A DNA stretch of 64,000 nt from Kalmusia sp. IMI 367209 (GCA_027946365.1 JAPEUQ010000017.1:744001-808000); one strand, 5' to 3'; shown: positions 1 to 12,210, counted from the stretch's first letter. The notes: generated by a model not told the origin, from the letters alone. Numbers and translations are program-made.

Positions 1-1255
1 AGCACCAATACTTTCGAGCTCCTCCTAGCGTCCTTGGTCTTGCTGCATCATTTCTCGTCATGTGACATTTCTCGTTCGGTAGATGGAAGTGATCCGAACG
101 CTGAACTTCGAGCATCATACTCTTGGATGTGTTCGTGATTGTATAAACCTAGGCTGTTCTTTGCGATTGCCATCCTTCTGGTTTGCAGTTTGCTGCAAAG
201 CTCTACGCTCTTATACTTCGCCTATTGTGGCATAGCTGTGCATAGGTTCTCGTGTTGAGTCCTTGGGCACGCAAAGTCACGCACTGCTATGCACATATCT
301 ACCTCTATTTGAGAATCAGACTTCGACTTGGTCAAACTTTGTTTGCACGCTTCGAATAATGCCGTCAAGTATGCGTGGAGACATAGCAGCGCTCTGCTAA
401 TCAAGATCTGGCGGCAGTTTTGCGATCTAGACAGCACCCTGAGCCATACTGGTGGAATGCTGGATCCAGCCCACGCGCCAATCTCTTTAATAGTTGGTTT
501 GAAAATTCAGAGCTGCTTCACGCAGTGGATAGTGTAACGCTGCCGAATCACCCTTACTTCGGCTGCTTAGGGAGATCTGGAATCGCATCTAAAACTATGT
601 GTTCTAGGGCATCGAAATCAGTACCGTGCTAATTCAGAACAAATGATCTATCCCGAACGTGATCAACAACTACGTCGACAGAAACGGTCCCTTAGTCTTT
701 AGATACCTGCAACTCTAGTAACAAGTCCATGACGAGGTTTCGAAATTCATGAATTCGCAAATCGCATTCCGCATCTAGGTCAGCTGCAGCTTCAGTCAAG
801 GTTCATAGATGCTTGAACTTTGGGCTGATCAAAAACTTCCTGGTCAGCGAGATTCAATTCGAAACGCTGTGTAGAGCGGCCATCACCTGCAGTCCTTACC
901 TAATCACACTACCGATTTGATGGATGGTGTCGCGCACATCCTGTCTCGCTTGAACAAACTTCGGATGGAACTACTCCAATATTTGCTGAGTGAGAATCAA
1001 TTGGGGCAATGCGAAGCGGCGAAGAGCCAACGAATGAAACCTTTTAGGGCTCAACAAAAAGTGTGGGCCAATTGCCCATGATGTGTTAGCTTTTTTGAAT
1101 TACACATTATGACCCTTCTAAATCTAGTTATTGGTTGAAAGGTGTACGTAGTAGTGGCACACGGGTGTCCGCAATTCTCTCCAACTTAAACATAACTCTT
1201 ATCCACATCCACCCACACCAACATTGCAAAAGTCCCCACGCAGAGCTCCCAACTG
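1..1255. other. intergenic, no gene seen
   Basis: No open frame here has a recognisable domain, plausible splice structure or protein-like composition; the short frames at 222-632 overlap on both strands and look random. The last ~100 bases lie just downstream of the DUF202 gene stop and are probably its 3' region. Confidence 0.6.
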
Positions 1256-2068
1256 TCAGCTTAAACACAAATAACAGAACAGTAGTCCACTCACAAGTAT
1301 GCTCAATACCATGATCCCCGTGATCTCCCAGCCACCAGTATATACCTTCCCCCTTATCATCGCTCCCTGCTGCCGCCAGAACCGATATGCGCCGATAAGC
1401 AACACCACCATGCCGGAAACCATGAATGATGCGGCTAGAGGCATGCCTAGGATGAAATAGCCGATAGTAGGGTTTGGCGATATAGAATGTTGCAAGCGAA
1501 AAAGCTGGGCCGTTATCACACCGGTCATGGCGAGGGCGAGAGAGGTACGGAGGTAGCCGAGGAAGGTGCGCTCGAGGGCTATGGGATGTTAGCTACAGTC
1601 CTTTCGGATATATAGATAATGCCTCTATATCCTAGACGTACCTAGATGGTCTCTATGTGCGCCCTCGTCAATCGTCACGCTGACATGCCTCTTCCAGAAA
1701 CCCACCAGACCGTGAAACCACCACACCTTCTGCCTCCGCAGGTAAAGCTGCTGCTCCTCGGGCCCTGGTACATCTGTCGCGGTAGTCGTCTGCGAGGGTC
1801 GCCTTCTCAAGCTCTCTAGTATCGTCGAGCTACACGCAGACTCCTTCGAGTGTGTACTCGGTTCCAACAACCCCGCATTAGAGCGCGACGCCGAGGCATG
1901 ATTGTTGTTTACCGGCCCTAGCTCTTGTGCCGTGCGATGTCTATCGTTGCGTAGGAATTCTTCAGAGTCTGGATGTGGTAGAGGAACAGGCGCGTTGAAT
2001 GCAGAGGCAGCGGCAAGAGGAAGGGAAAGCGGGGGTGCTTTTGGAGGGCTGCGATCTGGGTCGGTCAT
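1256..2068 (-). CDS. DUF202-domain membrane protein
   Basis: Two exons, 2068-1642 and 1578-1256, with a 63-nt intron (donor GTACGT, acceptor ATAG), give 249 residues. The join restores the DUF202 signature RDHLALERTFLGYLRTSLA at about residues 138-156, which neither open frame shows alone; this supports the splice. An N-terminal ~100-residue stretch rich in Ser, Pro and charged residues is probably disordered. Three hydrophobic segments follow, around the signature, at the G-Y-F-I-L-G-M-P stretch and at the C-terminus, which ends in a membrane helix. In fungi DUF202 occurs in small integral membrane proteins and in vacuolar transporter chaperone subunits; here there is no SPX or polyphosphate polymerase domain, so it is the stand-alone kind. 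Its biochemical role is unknown. Confidence 0.85.
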
Positions 2069-2992
2069 GGCGGGCGAGATATCGTACGTGTGCGCATAGC
2101 GAGGGTTGAATTGTGAAGCATGGCGTTATCTGTGAGTGAGGGGATGGGGAGGAGAAGATCTCCCCGTGGGTGTCACGATTGCGCTAGACGGTCAAGTTTC
2201 ATTCCCGACTGAGTAGCATGCTAAAGTTGAGATTCAAGCAAGCGACGCGGGGCGCCGCTTGTTGCCGTTGCACATTCACTATATAGATCTTGTTCTAACG
2301 TTAATGTGTTTCTTATTCTTTATTGCATCCTGTGTCTTGGTACGCTCGAGCTGTCAATACAATGTTGGGATAATGGAATGTTCGGGTCGTCGGCGGTCCA
2401 TCGGCAAGATTACATCAAATCCCTCATAATGAGCAGATGTAGATAACTCGACCATGCTAGAAGCTCGCGGATAATTCATTTACCAAGGCTATCACTGTAT
2501 AGTATAACCTACTACTATACATTTTAAATAACTTTTCACCTTTTTTCTGACGTGTTCTCAACGTAGTTTGAACTTATTTGACGAAATATCTTAAGAACAC
2601 GTTAAGGATTCGTTAGGAAGAAGTTACAATTTTATCTAAAGATAAACCTATAGGCTATAAAGATTTCTTTGAATTCGAAGAGATTCTTAACTTCTGGTTA
2701 AAGCTACCTTTAGAAAGGATAATGCGATAACTAATTTTGATTCTACAGCATTCAAAGAGGCGGCCAGATTTTTACCGTGGTAAAGTTAATTATATATATA
2801 AATGAGCATCAGTATCATTAGTTAAAGTTATTAGTGATAGTTCCTTTAAAATGATAAACGTCATCATGTTTAAGATCATTTAAATCTTGCTAGATGTTCT
2901 TGAAGCCTCACTTTGGGATGATCAAACCGCGTTTTACAGAGGATCAACATGCCCCGAGAGCTTCAAGCTGAAGATCGCCCCTATCGAGGTAT
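2069..2992. other. intergenic with AT-rich stretch
   Basis: The first ~150 bases are the presumed promoter of the DUF202 gene. From about 2480 to 2880 the DNA is strongly AT-rich with many TA-containing words and no coding signal, as in RIP-altered repeat relics. I see no intact mobile element. Confidence 0.55.
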
Positions 2993-3962
2993 CTACTTCA
3001 AGAACTTGCTCGCCAAGTTCATCAAGCCTCCCACACCTCCGCTTGAGCCGCCACCGCTGGCTCCTCCACCGCCCATCTCGCTCTTCATGTAGAACTTGAG
3101 TGCCATCTGAGCAGCCTGAGCGACCGCATCCTGCTTCGTAGCACCAGGCTGCGTCTTGCCCTGGCTGCTTTGCTGATCGAACAATTGAGCTGCCTGTCCC
3201 ATTGCGAGTCCGATAAACTTATTCTGTCCACCTTTGCCAGTCTCTTCGTTACCACCTGTAAACATCTTGAGCGCCTGCATTGCAGCAGCAGTACCTACAC
3301 TGCCAGAAGACGCTTGCTCATTGTCGTTTCCTCCACCGTAAAGCTTCTGATGCTGCTTGACAGCATCATCCTCATCAACGTCTTCTTCTTGTAGCCTTGA
3401 CTTCTTGCCGCCAAGTAGGCCGAGCGCTGTGCTGAAGAGGTCTGAATCGCCGGAGCCTCCAGCATGTGACGAGGCGTGCTCAGCTGCGCCGGAAAAGTCA
3501 TCGGAAGAGTGGCCTCCGCCACCGTAGGAGGTACCGCTTGAATGCTGCTGGCCGCCGTAGCCTCCTTCGCTCGAGTGTTGTTGACCGCCGTAGCTGCTTT
3601 CGTGGCGTCGATCGTCGCCATAGCTTCCGCCTCCACCTGAATAGCCTTGACTAGGACGATCGTTATAGTCATCACGTCCTCCTCCTCCGTAGCCTTGGCT
3701 GGGACGGTCATTGTACTCGTTGTTTCCATGTCGACGCTCCTCGCCATATCCACTATCACCTCCCCCCACCATATCCGTGGCTCGGGCGGTCGTTATAGTC
3801 GCCTCCTCCATGGCGACGCTCTTCACCGCCGCTTCCGTACTCTTGACGACGCTCTGAGCCGTACTCTTCACGTCCACCACCATATCCCTCACCGCGGCGC
3901 TCGTCTCCGCCGTACCCGCCGCCTCCGCTGCCGCCTCCGCTGTAGAAGTCGTTCGAAGCCAT
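2993..3962 (-). CDS. glycine-rich repeat protein (beta-flanking/DUF7721-like), apparent frameshift
   Basis: The start is the ATG at 3962 (MASNDFYSGGG). The N-terminal half is built of imperfect repeats such as YNDRPSQGYGGGG, with many GG, YGG, ERRH and QQHSS units. The C-terminal ~170 residues form a conserved globular part (FSTALGLLGGKKSRL ... a helical stretch with AAQLFDQQ, ending in LMNLASKFLK). That part resembles fungal proteins I recall as beta-flanking protein or DUF7721; this name is from memory. The frame breaks near 3762-3767, a run of six C on the plus strand: upstream repeats read in one frame, downstream repeats in the next, and the same repeat motif continues across. Dropping one base gives 322 residues. 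Function is unknown. A sequencing indel is more likely than a real pseudogene because both sides are intact. Confidence 0.7.
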
Positions 3963-4906
3963 TGTCAAATTGAGACTGCGAAAGGAGGTTAGTGGAAGTG
4001 TTATCACCAAATAAATGATTCGAAGCGTCGTTGGTCTAAACACCAGATCCATCCAGAATCTAGCACAAAAAGCTAGCCAAGTTACGTCAGGCGGGCACGC
4101 AGTATCAGACGGCTGCAGGCATGCAAGCTTGGAGCTCTCAACGATTTGATGATGGGTTGTTGGAGCTACTACTGTACCTATTCCAATGTCAAGAACCGTT
4201 AAATTTTAGTCAAGCTTCTGAAGTTGAGATTGAAGTCGAACAGGAGATCTCAATAGAGGGAATGGATGTTCAGATGGTACCTGGCAGGAGATCTAGACCT
4301 TTTAAAGCTGGGCTTCAGTGCCCCTCACTAGTGACGTATGCTCTTCCACGCGGCAACCCCTCCGACTTCCATTGGCGCAGGAATCGACCAACTGTAACGA
4401 CGAACACGCGACCACACCTACAATTCCTTGATTTTGAAACCAGGCTCAAACTTGCCTCACTAGTCAGACGCTCCACAAGTAGATCTTGATTGGTGCAAAA
4501 TAAAACCTGACTAAGTAAGTTATTATATAAGGTAGGAGAGAGATCAGCTGTGAAGCGTCAGAGGGACTCTGGTGATGTTTTCGTTTTTTAGCGAAAACCC
4601 CTGGAACGAAGGCACAAGTCACCTTTTTCAACGCTTTACTTGTTTTTCAACAACAACTTATTCTTGAAGATGAAAAAGCTAGATTTATAGAGACTTCTTC
4701 AAGCTTTGAGATTCATTGCTCATGATTATATAATATATAAAGAATGAAGGTGCGCATGCGTTGAAAGTCAATTTATGAGGATAGAAACTTCACGCTTGCG
4801 ATTATACTCCCTACTGTGATCAATAATGAAATTTGGATATGCCATGGCCTAATATTCGCGTCATGTAGTTGGTATAATATACCAAGTCAGGTCTATAAGC
4901 TGACTT
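3963..4906. other. intergenic, no convincing gene
   Basis: One open frame of 122 codons (4121-4489, plus) has no recognisable domain and no splice partners. The rest, especially 4500-4880, is AT-rich. Bases near 3963-4060 probably carry the leader of the glycine-rich gene. Confidence 0.55.
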
Positions 4907-6759
4907 TTACGCAAGCACTACTCCTCCAATTGCCACGATTGCGATAATCACTTTCTCCACCATACATTGTTCTAACTTCACAGCTGCCCCGCTCGTAGAG
5001 CTTGAAGGCGCTGCAATAATAGAGCTTGAAGGCGCTGCAATAATAGAGCTTGAAGGCGCTGCAACGGTAAAGCTTGAAACTGTTGGAGCCACGGACGTAC
5101 TCACTACCGAGCTAGATGTACTATTATTCTCATCTGATGCATCGCCAGAAGCATCGAAAAGCGCATTACCATCGCTGGCTTGCGTCCAGCCTAGCGCTTC
5201 ACCACTACCGTTAACTGCCTTTGCGCGAATGTACTTGTTCAGCGTAATATTTTCCAAATCGAAAGTTGTCTCGAAGCCAGTCCGAGACGCAGAAGCAGCG
5301 CGGAGCCACGTCGAGCCATTTGTAGCATTCGCCGTGTACACAATCCACTGTTCAATGTCCGTCGCACCATTCCAAGACAAATACGCTTTGTTGTCGTTTT
5401 TGTTCCAGTGGATGTCCGGCTTGGTAAGAGGCTTGCCCTGCCATGGAAGCTTGTACGCTCGATAGTTAGTCACTACATTCGTCGATCCGAATTGCACATC
5501 CAGAAGCAAGTTCCCATCTTTGTCAAATTCTGCGAAGAAAGGCTCGCTCCCGTACCCAACCAAGTAATTCGTTTCATTATTGCCCGGATCAATGGTTTGC
5601 AGACTCCCCATGAACTGCCCGAATGTCTGCGCGCCATTATAGAACTCGTGGATTAGTCTGACAGTCTTCTCATTTTGAGCGACGTTGAGGAGCAGACCGC
5701 GTGAATAGTTCCTAAAATCTGTTGGACCGTTGTCGAAGATTGTCATAAGTGTCTGTTCTTCGTCCACCCAGCGTGCGTCGTGTTGGAATGCAAAGACCGC
5801 GTCGGAGGCGATTGTGAAGTCTGACTGCTTGCCTCCTAAAGCCCAGATGATATCGCCAAGGTTAGAGCCGGATCCCGAAATTTTGTACACGCATTTCATG
5901 ACGCGGGCGGAGATAAGATAATTCCCATCCTGATCCTTGGCCACGCTGTTCATATGGAAGAAGTCAAAAGGAGCGTCCTTAGTGCCAGCATCACTTAGTG
6001 GTTCGTACGTCTCGTTAACACTGACGTGAGTGCTGGCATTCCACTCAAACAATAGGTCCCCTGACCGAATGTCGATTTCCTGAAAGATGCTGTCGAAGAT
6101 CCATCCGTCCGCTGGGCCATTCACACTGGAAAGGTCAGCTTGCTTCGGCGTATATATAATGACGAGCGCGGTATCATCAGATGTGATGCTAAATTCGTGG
6201 AGATCGCCCAGATTCTCGAAGCCAACTGGCGAGAAGACCGCAATTTCGCTGTATGACTGATTTAGGATGTAGTAAGCACCGTGACCATAGCCGCCTAAAA
6301 GTTCGCCGGACCAGAATGTGAGGACCGGTTCACCCTTGTAAGTCTGGGTTCTAAAATCGAAGGGTTCAGTGTAGTTTCCAGTCCAGACTAGGGTGCCCAT
6401 TCGTTCTTCTGACATGTCTGGAGATGAGTCAGCATCTAGTGATTCGGGACTGCCGTCAAGCCTACTTTGCGGCTAGGCAGATATACAACGTAGGAGTATT
6501 TACCCCATATCGTAGGCCAATTCTGCGTAGATGTAGGCTCGCCGTCGACGCCGATGAAGACGTAGCCATCAGCCAGTCCCGTCTTATTCGAGTTGATCTG
6601 TAGTACCGGGGGCTTCGCATTACTGTTCGACATATACGTTTGATAAGGCGTCGAAGTATTGTCTTTACTATAATTTTCACTATTATACGAAACGAAGTCT
6701 TGGCTTAAACCAAAAGGCAGCGCCGCAGTGGCGCTCAGGAGGAGCGTTTTCAATCGCAT
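4907..6759 (-). CDS. secreted arylsulfotransferase-fold (ASST) protein
   Basis: Two exons, 6759-6504 and 6417-4907, joined over an 86-nt intron (donor GTAAAT, acceptor CCAG), give 588 residues; the join reads PTIWDMSEERMGTLVW. Residues 1-20 form a signal peptide. The body matches the fungal ASST/arylsulfotransferase beta-propeller family: YKGEPVLTFWSGELLGGYG, DLHEFSIT, FQEIDIRSGDLLFEW, FFHMNSV-KDQDGNYLISAR, DIIWALGGK and FQHDARW. Many NxS/T sites fit a secreted glycoprotein. After the propeller comes a Ser/Thr/Ala-rich stalk with three copies of an 8-residue repeat, then a hydrophobic C-terminus, so a GPI or membrane anchor is possible. Real sulfotransferase activity is not shown for most fungal members; the substrate is unknown. 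Confidence 0.88.
4998..5064. repeat. 24-bp coding tandem repeat
   Basis: Two complete 24-bp units and most of a third encode the 8-residue repeat APSSSIIA in the stalk of the ASST-fold protein. Unit starts are 4998, 5022 and 5046. The copies are identical at the DNA level, which suggests recent expansion. Confidence 0.9.
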
Positions 6760-7887
6760 TCTCAATCACGAGTCAGGAAAATAAGAAACGCGTAGCGCAT
6801 ATCTCAAGGAAAAGGTGTAGGACTTTATAATCCTAATGGCTCGCAATCATGATCGCGTGGCTGCTGACCATCAGCTCGGGTAGCGGCGCGAGAAGGATTT
6901 TGGTTGGCAGTCATTGGCTTGGCGAACAGAAGGGCTAGGGTAACTCAGCTCACAAAACGTCTGAAGGTATTTTCAAATATGTAAAATCATATATTAAGTA
7001 TAGTCTGAAACTTTACAGGATTCTCGTAAGTATCATAGACCCTGTGGTAACTTAGCTTACAAAGCGTCGAAAGGTAAAATATGCAGAATTATCTCGTGGC
7101 ATAGCGTAATGTGAATTAAGATCCGCGAGCGCGAAGGACTGAGAGGGGAGAGTCTGGAAATCTTCTTCGGAAATCCCAGATGGTGATCGGTCGCCCATGC
7201 GCATTGAGAGCGCTTCCTTGGGACGATGCTAGTAGGCTGTTTGTATGTGATGCGCAGGTACCATACGACATAGGGTAAACGTGCATGACATGCAGCTACG
7301 TTCAGTATACTTTTGGTTTCATCATGTCAACCCTTCGAGGATTTTTTGACGCCAAGAGGTGTTTGAGTGATACGTTACAAAAACTCTCATGAATAAATTC
7401 ATCCTCACGATTGCGACAGAACTCGATGATTGTAGAACAAGTGCTCGTTCCCATTCCTTCCGCAATGTAACAAGCTAGGGTATTTCGCCCCTAGTGTGAC
7501 ATTGGACTCATGCCCTAGTCAACAGCAGCGTTAACGGTTGATGTGATACTCTCATAAATATTTCCGGCCACATGACGTAGACTGGGAATGGCGTAGATGG
7601 CGACCTTATGAATTCAGAGTTAAATGTGATCTTCAATTACTCGCCTATCTTTTGGTTTCGGATAGACCAGTCGCACAGCACACCCGTTTAGGTTGATAAT
7701 GCCCCACCCGACAAGGGCAAGCTAAGCCCCCAAAAATGACGAACACGGTGCTAATTGGTTGCTCTCGCTGCAGTAGTTTGCGATACCTCTTACTACAGTA
7801 CATTAAAACGACTGCCAGGGTCCTAGAGTTGAATCCGTATATGTGTCTTTTACATTTCGAATCTCTCTGCAGCAGCGCATTACCAAT
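6760..7887. other. intergenic with repeat relic
   Basis: Apart from the repeat at 6935-7072, this spacer has no coding signal that I can support. It separates the divergent ASST-fold gene and the uncharacterised gene starting at 7888, so promoters of both lie at its ends. Confidence 0.55.
6935..7072 (-). repeat. ~110-bp dispersed repeat, inverted copy
   Basis: The reverse complement contains the word GAGAATCCTGTAAAGTTT and two copies of a GACG-CTTTGTRAGC-like block about 107 bp apart. The same order of words occurs in direct orientation at 9908-10327. The copies differ mainly by transitions, as expected for old, RIP-altered repeats. Confidence 0.75.
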
Positions 7888-9180
7888 ATGGCGTCCACAA
7901 GTGGATTCGCACCTCAGCATTCACAGGCTGTAGATGCACAGCAAGAAACTGTGTTATTTGATTACATGACTTCTTGGATACCGCATGCACCAAGTATGCC
8001 AGCAAGAAACGCAGAGACATTAGCTGTAAAGCACAACTACCTTCTTAGATATATCCCGCTGAATCTACATAGAAACCAATTGTCATACCAAGAATCGACA
8101 CCGTCAATCGACTGACCGCCAAACTACCATTCATACGAGCCTACAGTCCCACTCTCCGCCCTCATAGCATCACCGAAGCAGAATTCGTCGCATTCATTGA
8201 TAATCTTGCCGTGTGTCAAGCAGCGCCCGTGCCGTTGCAAGCACTCGACAAAGCGGGCATGGCTGTTGGCGCTGTGTAAGAATTACTCCTTTACCTCCAT
8301 TAGCCGTCTCTGAACCTATCCTAGTCCACATCATTGGGCACTGGCGGCGAGCGCGAGTATGAACATTGCAGCAGGCGTAGGTACAGCTGCCGTTATCATC
8401 ATCCGTACACGTCGATTCATGGAAACGGTGAACCGTGACTTCTTCGCGCCGAGGGGACTCAAGGCTTCCATTGTTAAGAATGAAGACTTAATGGCAAAGT
8501 TGAAATGTGGATTGATCGAGCCGCAATTGCTGTGAGTACTATGTGAACGTGTTTATCTAAGAGAATAATTGACACTATTAAGGCCGATAGACGTTCTTGA
8601 AGGAAGTCCTACAAGTCTGCGAGACCGACGGATGCAGGCCTTCGCGCCGTACATTGCTCCTCTTTCACTCGATGTCCCACCACCATCACAGCAACGTCAT
8701 CTCATAGACCAGATGAGCGCAAAGGCTATGAAACGAAGATTGGAGAAGAGAGAAAAGAAGCAGCAGAAGCGGGCGGATAAAATTAATCGCAAGCAAGGGC
8801 CCAGGTCGGGAGATTCTGACCATGATGGATATAGTTCCGACACAAGCTCCGACTCCTCTTCTAGTACCACTTCTAGCCCTGGAACAGGTGACCAGCACAC
8901 AAACAAGAAGATGCAGAAGATAGAGAGAAAGGCAGAGCGCAGACTGGCTTCAGCAAGTTTAAAGAATGCCGCTAAGATAGAGGAGAAGAAGGCTATTGAA
9001 ACTGAGAAAGCAGAGCGAAAAGCAGAGCGCAAATCAGAAAAGGATAATAAAAGGCTTGCGAAAAAACACGAAAAAAGATTAGCTAAAGATCATAAAAACA
9101 CGGAGAAAAGAGCATCAAAGGATGAAGAGAAGATAGCGAGGATGGAGTTTCTCGTCATCGAAGGATTGCAGTTCTCATAA
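7888..9180 (+). CDS. conserved fungal protein of unknown function
   Basis: Four exons, 7888-8025, 8073-8275, 8325-8531 and 8583-9180, separated by introns of 47, 49 and 51 nt with good donors, give 381 residues. Frame and conservation agree across joins (LAKPIVIPRID, GAVPHHWALA, EPQLLPIDVLEGSP). The middle part (PFIRAYSPTL, IDNLAVCQAAPVPLQALDKAG, then a hydrophobic Ala/Gly stretch and TRRFMETVNRDFFAPRGL) is a pattern I know from many ascomycete hypothetical proteins without an assigned function. The last ~150 residues are very rich in Lys, Glu and Arg, with repeated AERKAER units, and are likely a long charged helix or a nucleic-acid-binding tail. The hydrophobic Ala/Gly stretch hints at membrane association. 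I do not assign a role. Confidence 0.85.
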
Positions 9181-10483
9181 CGTCCGATGGTCGTTTACAT
9201 GATACTGTTCGATGTGCTATGACTTGCTCAATATGTCGTCTTGTACGTCGTTACCTAAGTAAAGTCTTAGTAGGCAATGTATATACATATGAATAACTAA
9301 ATAGTAAAGGTGTACGTATCTAGAAGATAGTTAACCAAAAAATTAATAGCGGTTTCACTCCTACTTTAAAATAACCGACATTAAAGGCGTTTAGGTAATG
9401 TATTCGCTCCACCAATTATATAAGTAGGTAACTACTTCTAAACGTTATTTATTAAAACTATTTCCCATAAATATCAACGAGCCTTATATCTACTAAATCA
9501 CTCTTGCACAATGTATAGCTCTGGATATAATAATCGTAAATGCTTTCGTTTTACGTGCTCGTCTAGACCAGATGACCACGCGCGGTTATTGTTAGGTCAC
9601 TGGGTGAACAATTTAGAATCAATATGATAGTCAATAATAGAATATATTATATAGTAGAAAGTAGACGAATCGCTGCTAGACTAAGTCTATATAGTAGATC
9701 TCTTTTATCCCCTAGTTATAAGGTAATAGACTCTTCTTAACCTTAGTACTCCAGTTATAGAGATACATAGTCTACCTATACAAAGTGTAGAGTAAGTTAT
9801 CTAATATTAGTCTCCTCTTAGTATTTAAGGCCCCATGGGACCTCCAACCGCCGATTACCGCCTAATACCTCCTGATAGGATCGCGTCGTGATAGTTATAG
9901 CCTCAACATCTACAAAAAGGGTCTATAATGTTTATGAGAATCCTATAGCCTTTTAGATTATACTTAATACACTCTAAGATATATTACCGACTTCCTTTAG
10001 ACGCTTTATATACTAAGTTACCCTAGGGTCTATAACACTTAAAAGAATCTCATAAACTTCTAGAATATACTTGTCATACCTCAAAACACATTACTGACGA
10101 CTTCCTTAGACGCTTTGTGAGCCGAGTTACCCTAGGATCTACAATACTTATGAGAATCCTGTGAAATTTTAGACTATGTTTGTCATACCTAGAAAGGCAT
10201 TACTGACGACTTTTTTCAGACGCTTTGTGAGCCGAGTTACCCCAGGGTCTATAATATTTACGAGGATCCTGTAAAGTTTTGGACTGTACTTATTATACCT
10301 TGAAACGCATTATCGACATTCTTTGAGCTCATCATGTGCAATTCTATGACACTGAGTGCGAACGTGGAATTGTAGATTGACTCCCAAAGAAAAATGGTTA
10401 GTACAGTATGTACAACAGGGTCTGCATAAGCCCTCGCGCCCTTCATCATTCGCCTCGTTCCCTCGTCCCCCGTCCCCTATCTC
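9181..10483. other. AT-rich, RIP-like intergenic region
   Basis: From ~9240 to 10330 the DNA is AT-rich, dense in TA and nearly free of open frames, unlike its neighbours. It includes the tandem repeat at 9908-10327. The bases from about 10340 onward are the 3' flank of the complex I gene. Confidence 0.65.
9908..10327 (+). repeat. ~110-bp tandem repeat, about four degenerate copies
   Basis: The word AGACGCTTT starts copies at 9999, 10108 and 10218, a spacing of 109-110 bp, with a more decayed copy before 9999. Each copy runs GAGTTACCCTAGGGTCTA, then an A-CTTATGAGAATCCT-like block, then a GTCATACCT-like block and an ACTGACGACTTCCTT-like end. Differences are mainly C/T and G/A changes. Inverted copies lie at 6935-7072. 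Confidence 0.8.
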
Positions 10484-11973
10484 TTACCTGTCTACCTCGC
10501 CAAATACGAGGTCCATCGTCCCAATTATGGCCACAGCATCTGCAAGTAAATGCCCTCTTGAAATTTGATCCATGCAGGCCAAATGTGCGAACCCAGGCGC
10601 CCTAATTTTGCATCTGTACGGCCTCTCGCTGCCGTCTGAGACTAGGAACACACCCATCTCGCCCTTGGGAGCCTCAATGGCACTGTAAGTCTCGCCAGGT
10701 GGAACACTATACCCCTTGCTGAAGAGCAGGAAGTGGTGGATTAGAGCCTCCATGTTCTCCTTCATAGCGGCACGTGGCGGAGGGGCGATCTTGTAGTCCT
10801 CGACTTTTACGGGACCGGCAGGCATTTGATTGAGACATTGGTGGATGATACGGAGTGACTGGCGGAATTCTTCCATGCGACAGAGGTAACGGTCGTAGCA
10901 ATCACCGTTGACACCAACGGGCACGTCAAATTCTACCTTGTCGTATGCATCGTAGGGCTGCGACTTGCGGATGTCCCACGGCACACCGGAGCCTCGGAGC
11001 ATAGGGCCGGTGAAGGAGTAGTTTATGGCGTCTGCTGCTGAGACGACACCAACGCCCTTAGTGCGGCCAATCCAGATACGGTTGTCCGTCAACATCTCCT
11101 CGGTTTCGTCGAGACGATCACCGAATTGAGTTGCCCATTGGTAGATGTCATCAAGGAGGCCGATAGGGATGTCCTGCGAGACACCTCCAGGGCGCACGTA
11201 GGCTGCGTGAAGACGTGCACCAGACACACGCTCGTAGAATTCCTAGGCAACTCGGTCAGAAGCTAGCCAAATGCATCGTGCGGGGCCCAGTGGGAACCTA
11301 CCATAAGCTTCTCGCGCTCCTCAAAAGCCCACAGGAAAGGCGTCAAAGCGCCAACATCCATAGCGTGCGTGGTAACCGACATGATATGGTTGAGAATGCG
11401 GGTGATCTCTGCAAACATGGTCCTGATGTACTTGGCCCTCTCGGGGATCTCGATGTTCAGCAGCTTCTCCACAGCCAGCGAAAAACACTGCTCGTTCGTC
11501 ATCATGGAGACATAGTCCAGACGGTCGAAGTATGGCAGGGCTTGCAGATATGTCCGATACTCGATCAACTTCTCCGTCCCGCGGTGTAACAGTCCAACGT
11601 GGGGATCTGCGCGCACGATCTCCTCGCCGTTGAGCTCCAGAATCAAACGCAATACACCGTGGGCAGCCGGGTGCTGGGGGCCAAAGTTGACGGTGTAATG
11701 CCTGATCTTCCTATTCTCGGTACTCGACCCATCGTCGGAAGGCGCGTTCAAGGCCCCATGGCTCTCAGGGTCAACGGGGTGGGCGAAATCGGCATCGGTC
11801 TGAATCAATCGAGTGCGCTGGCTGTCTTCTACATCGGCGTAGTGGCGCGGCCGCGAGGTGGATAGGCAGCGGGCAATGGGTCGTAGTCGTGGTGCGTTGG
11901 CAAGGTGCGGTCGGGGCGTCTGGCACAGCCGTTTCGCGGCATGGCCGGCATAACGCGCAAGGGAGACGGGCAT
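10484..11973 (-). CDS. nuo-49: NADH:ubiquinone oxidoreductase 49-kDa subunit
   Basis: Two exons, 11973-11302 and 11242-10484, with a 59-nt intron (GTAGGT..CCTAG), give 476 residues, close to the family length. The protein is the nuclear-encoded core subunit of mitochondrial complex I (NDUFS2/NuoD) that lines the quinone site. Visible hallmarks are an Arg/Ala-rich mitochondrial presequence of ~45 residues, [28 protein letters not shown], the join [19 protein letters not shown] and the C-terminal [21 protein letters not shown] end (here [18 protein letters not shown]). The ATG at 11973 was chosen because the presequence begins there; the open frame continues upstream to 12195 but without targeting character. 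It is head-to-head with RPC40. Confidence 0.97.
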
Positions 11974-12210
11974 TGCGGGTGTGAGCGGCCGGCGATGCCC
12001 TTTTGCGACGTCAATGGGTGGGCGGAGGGGAGATTGTTGGCGTGGCGTTGGGAGGAAGCTCTGCGCTTTTCCTATGATGATGAGAGGATATTGCCGAGCT
12101 TCCAATTGGCCTAGCAGCGGGCCGGCCTTGGCACCGATGTCGAAAAAAGTTCCCAGAGTTTCGCGAAGCTCCCCGCCAAAACCACGAATCTGCACGCCAC
12201 CACTGCAACC
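11974..12210. promoter_or_regulatory. bidirectional promoter nuo-49 / RPC40
   Basis: Only 237 bp separate the start codons of two divergent housekeeping genes, so their promoters must share this segment. I identified no specific factor site. Confidence 0.7.

Noticed and set aside
4121..4489. 122-codon open frame on the plus strand
   Set aside because: No domain, no splice context, no family resemblance; probably chance.
11974..12195. Upstream in-frame extension of nuo-49 by 74 codons
   Set aside because: The extension lacks targeting features and lies in the shared promoter; the presequence begins at the ATG at 11973.
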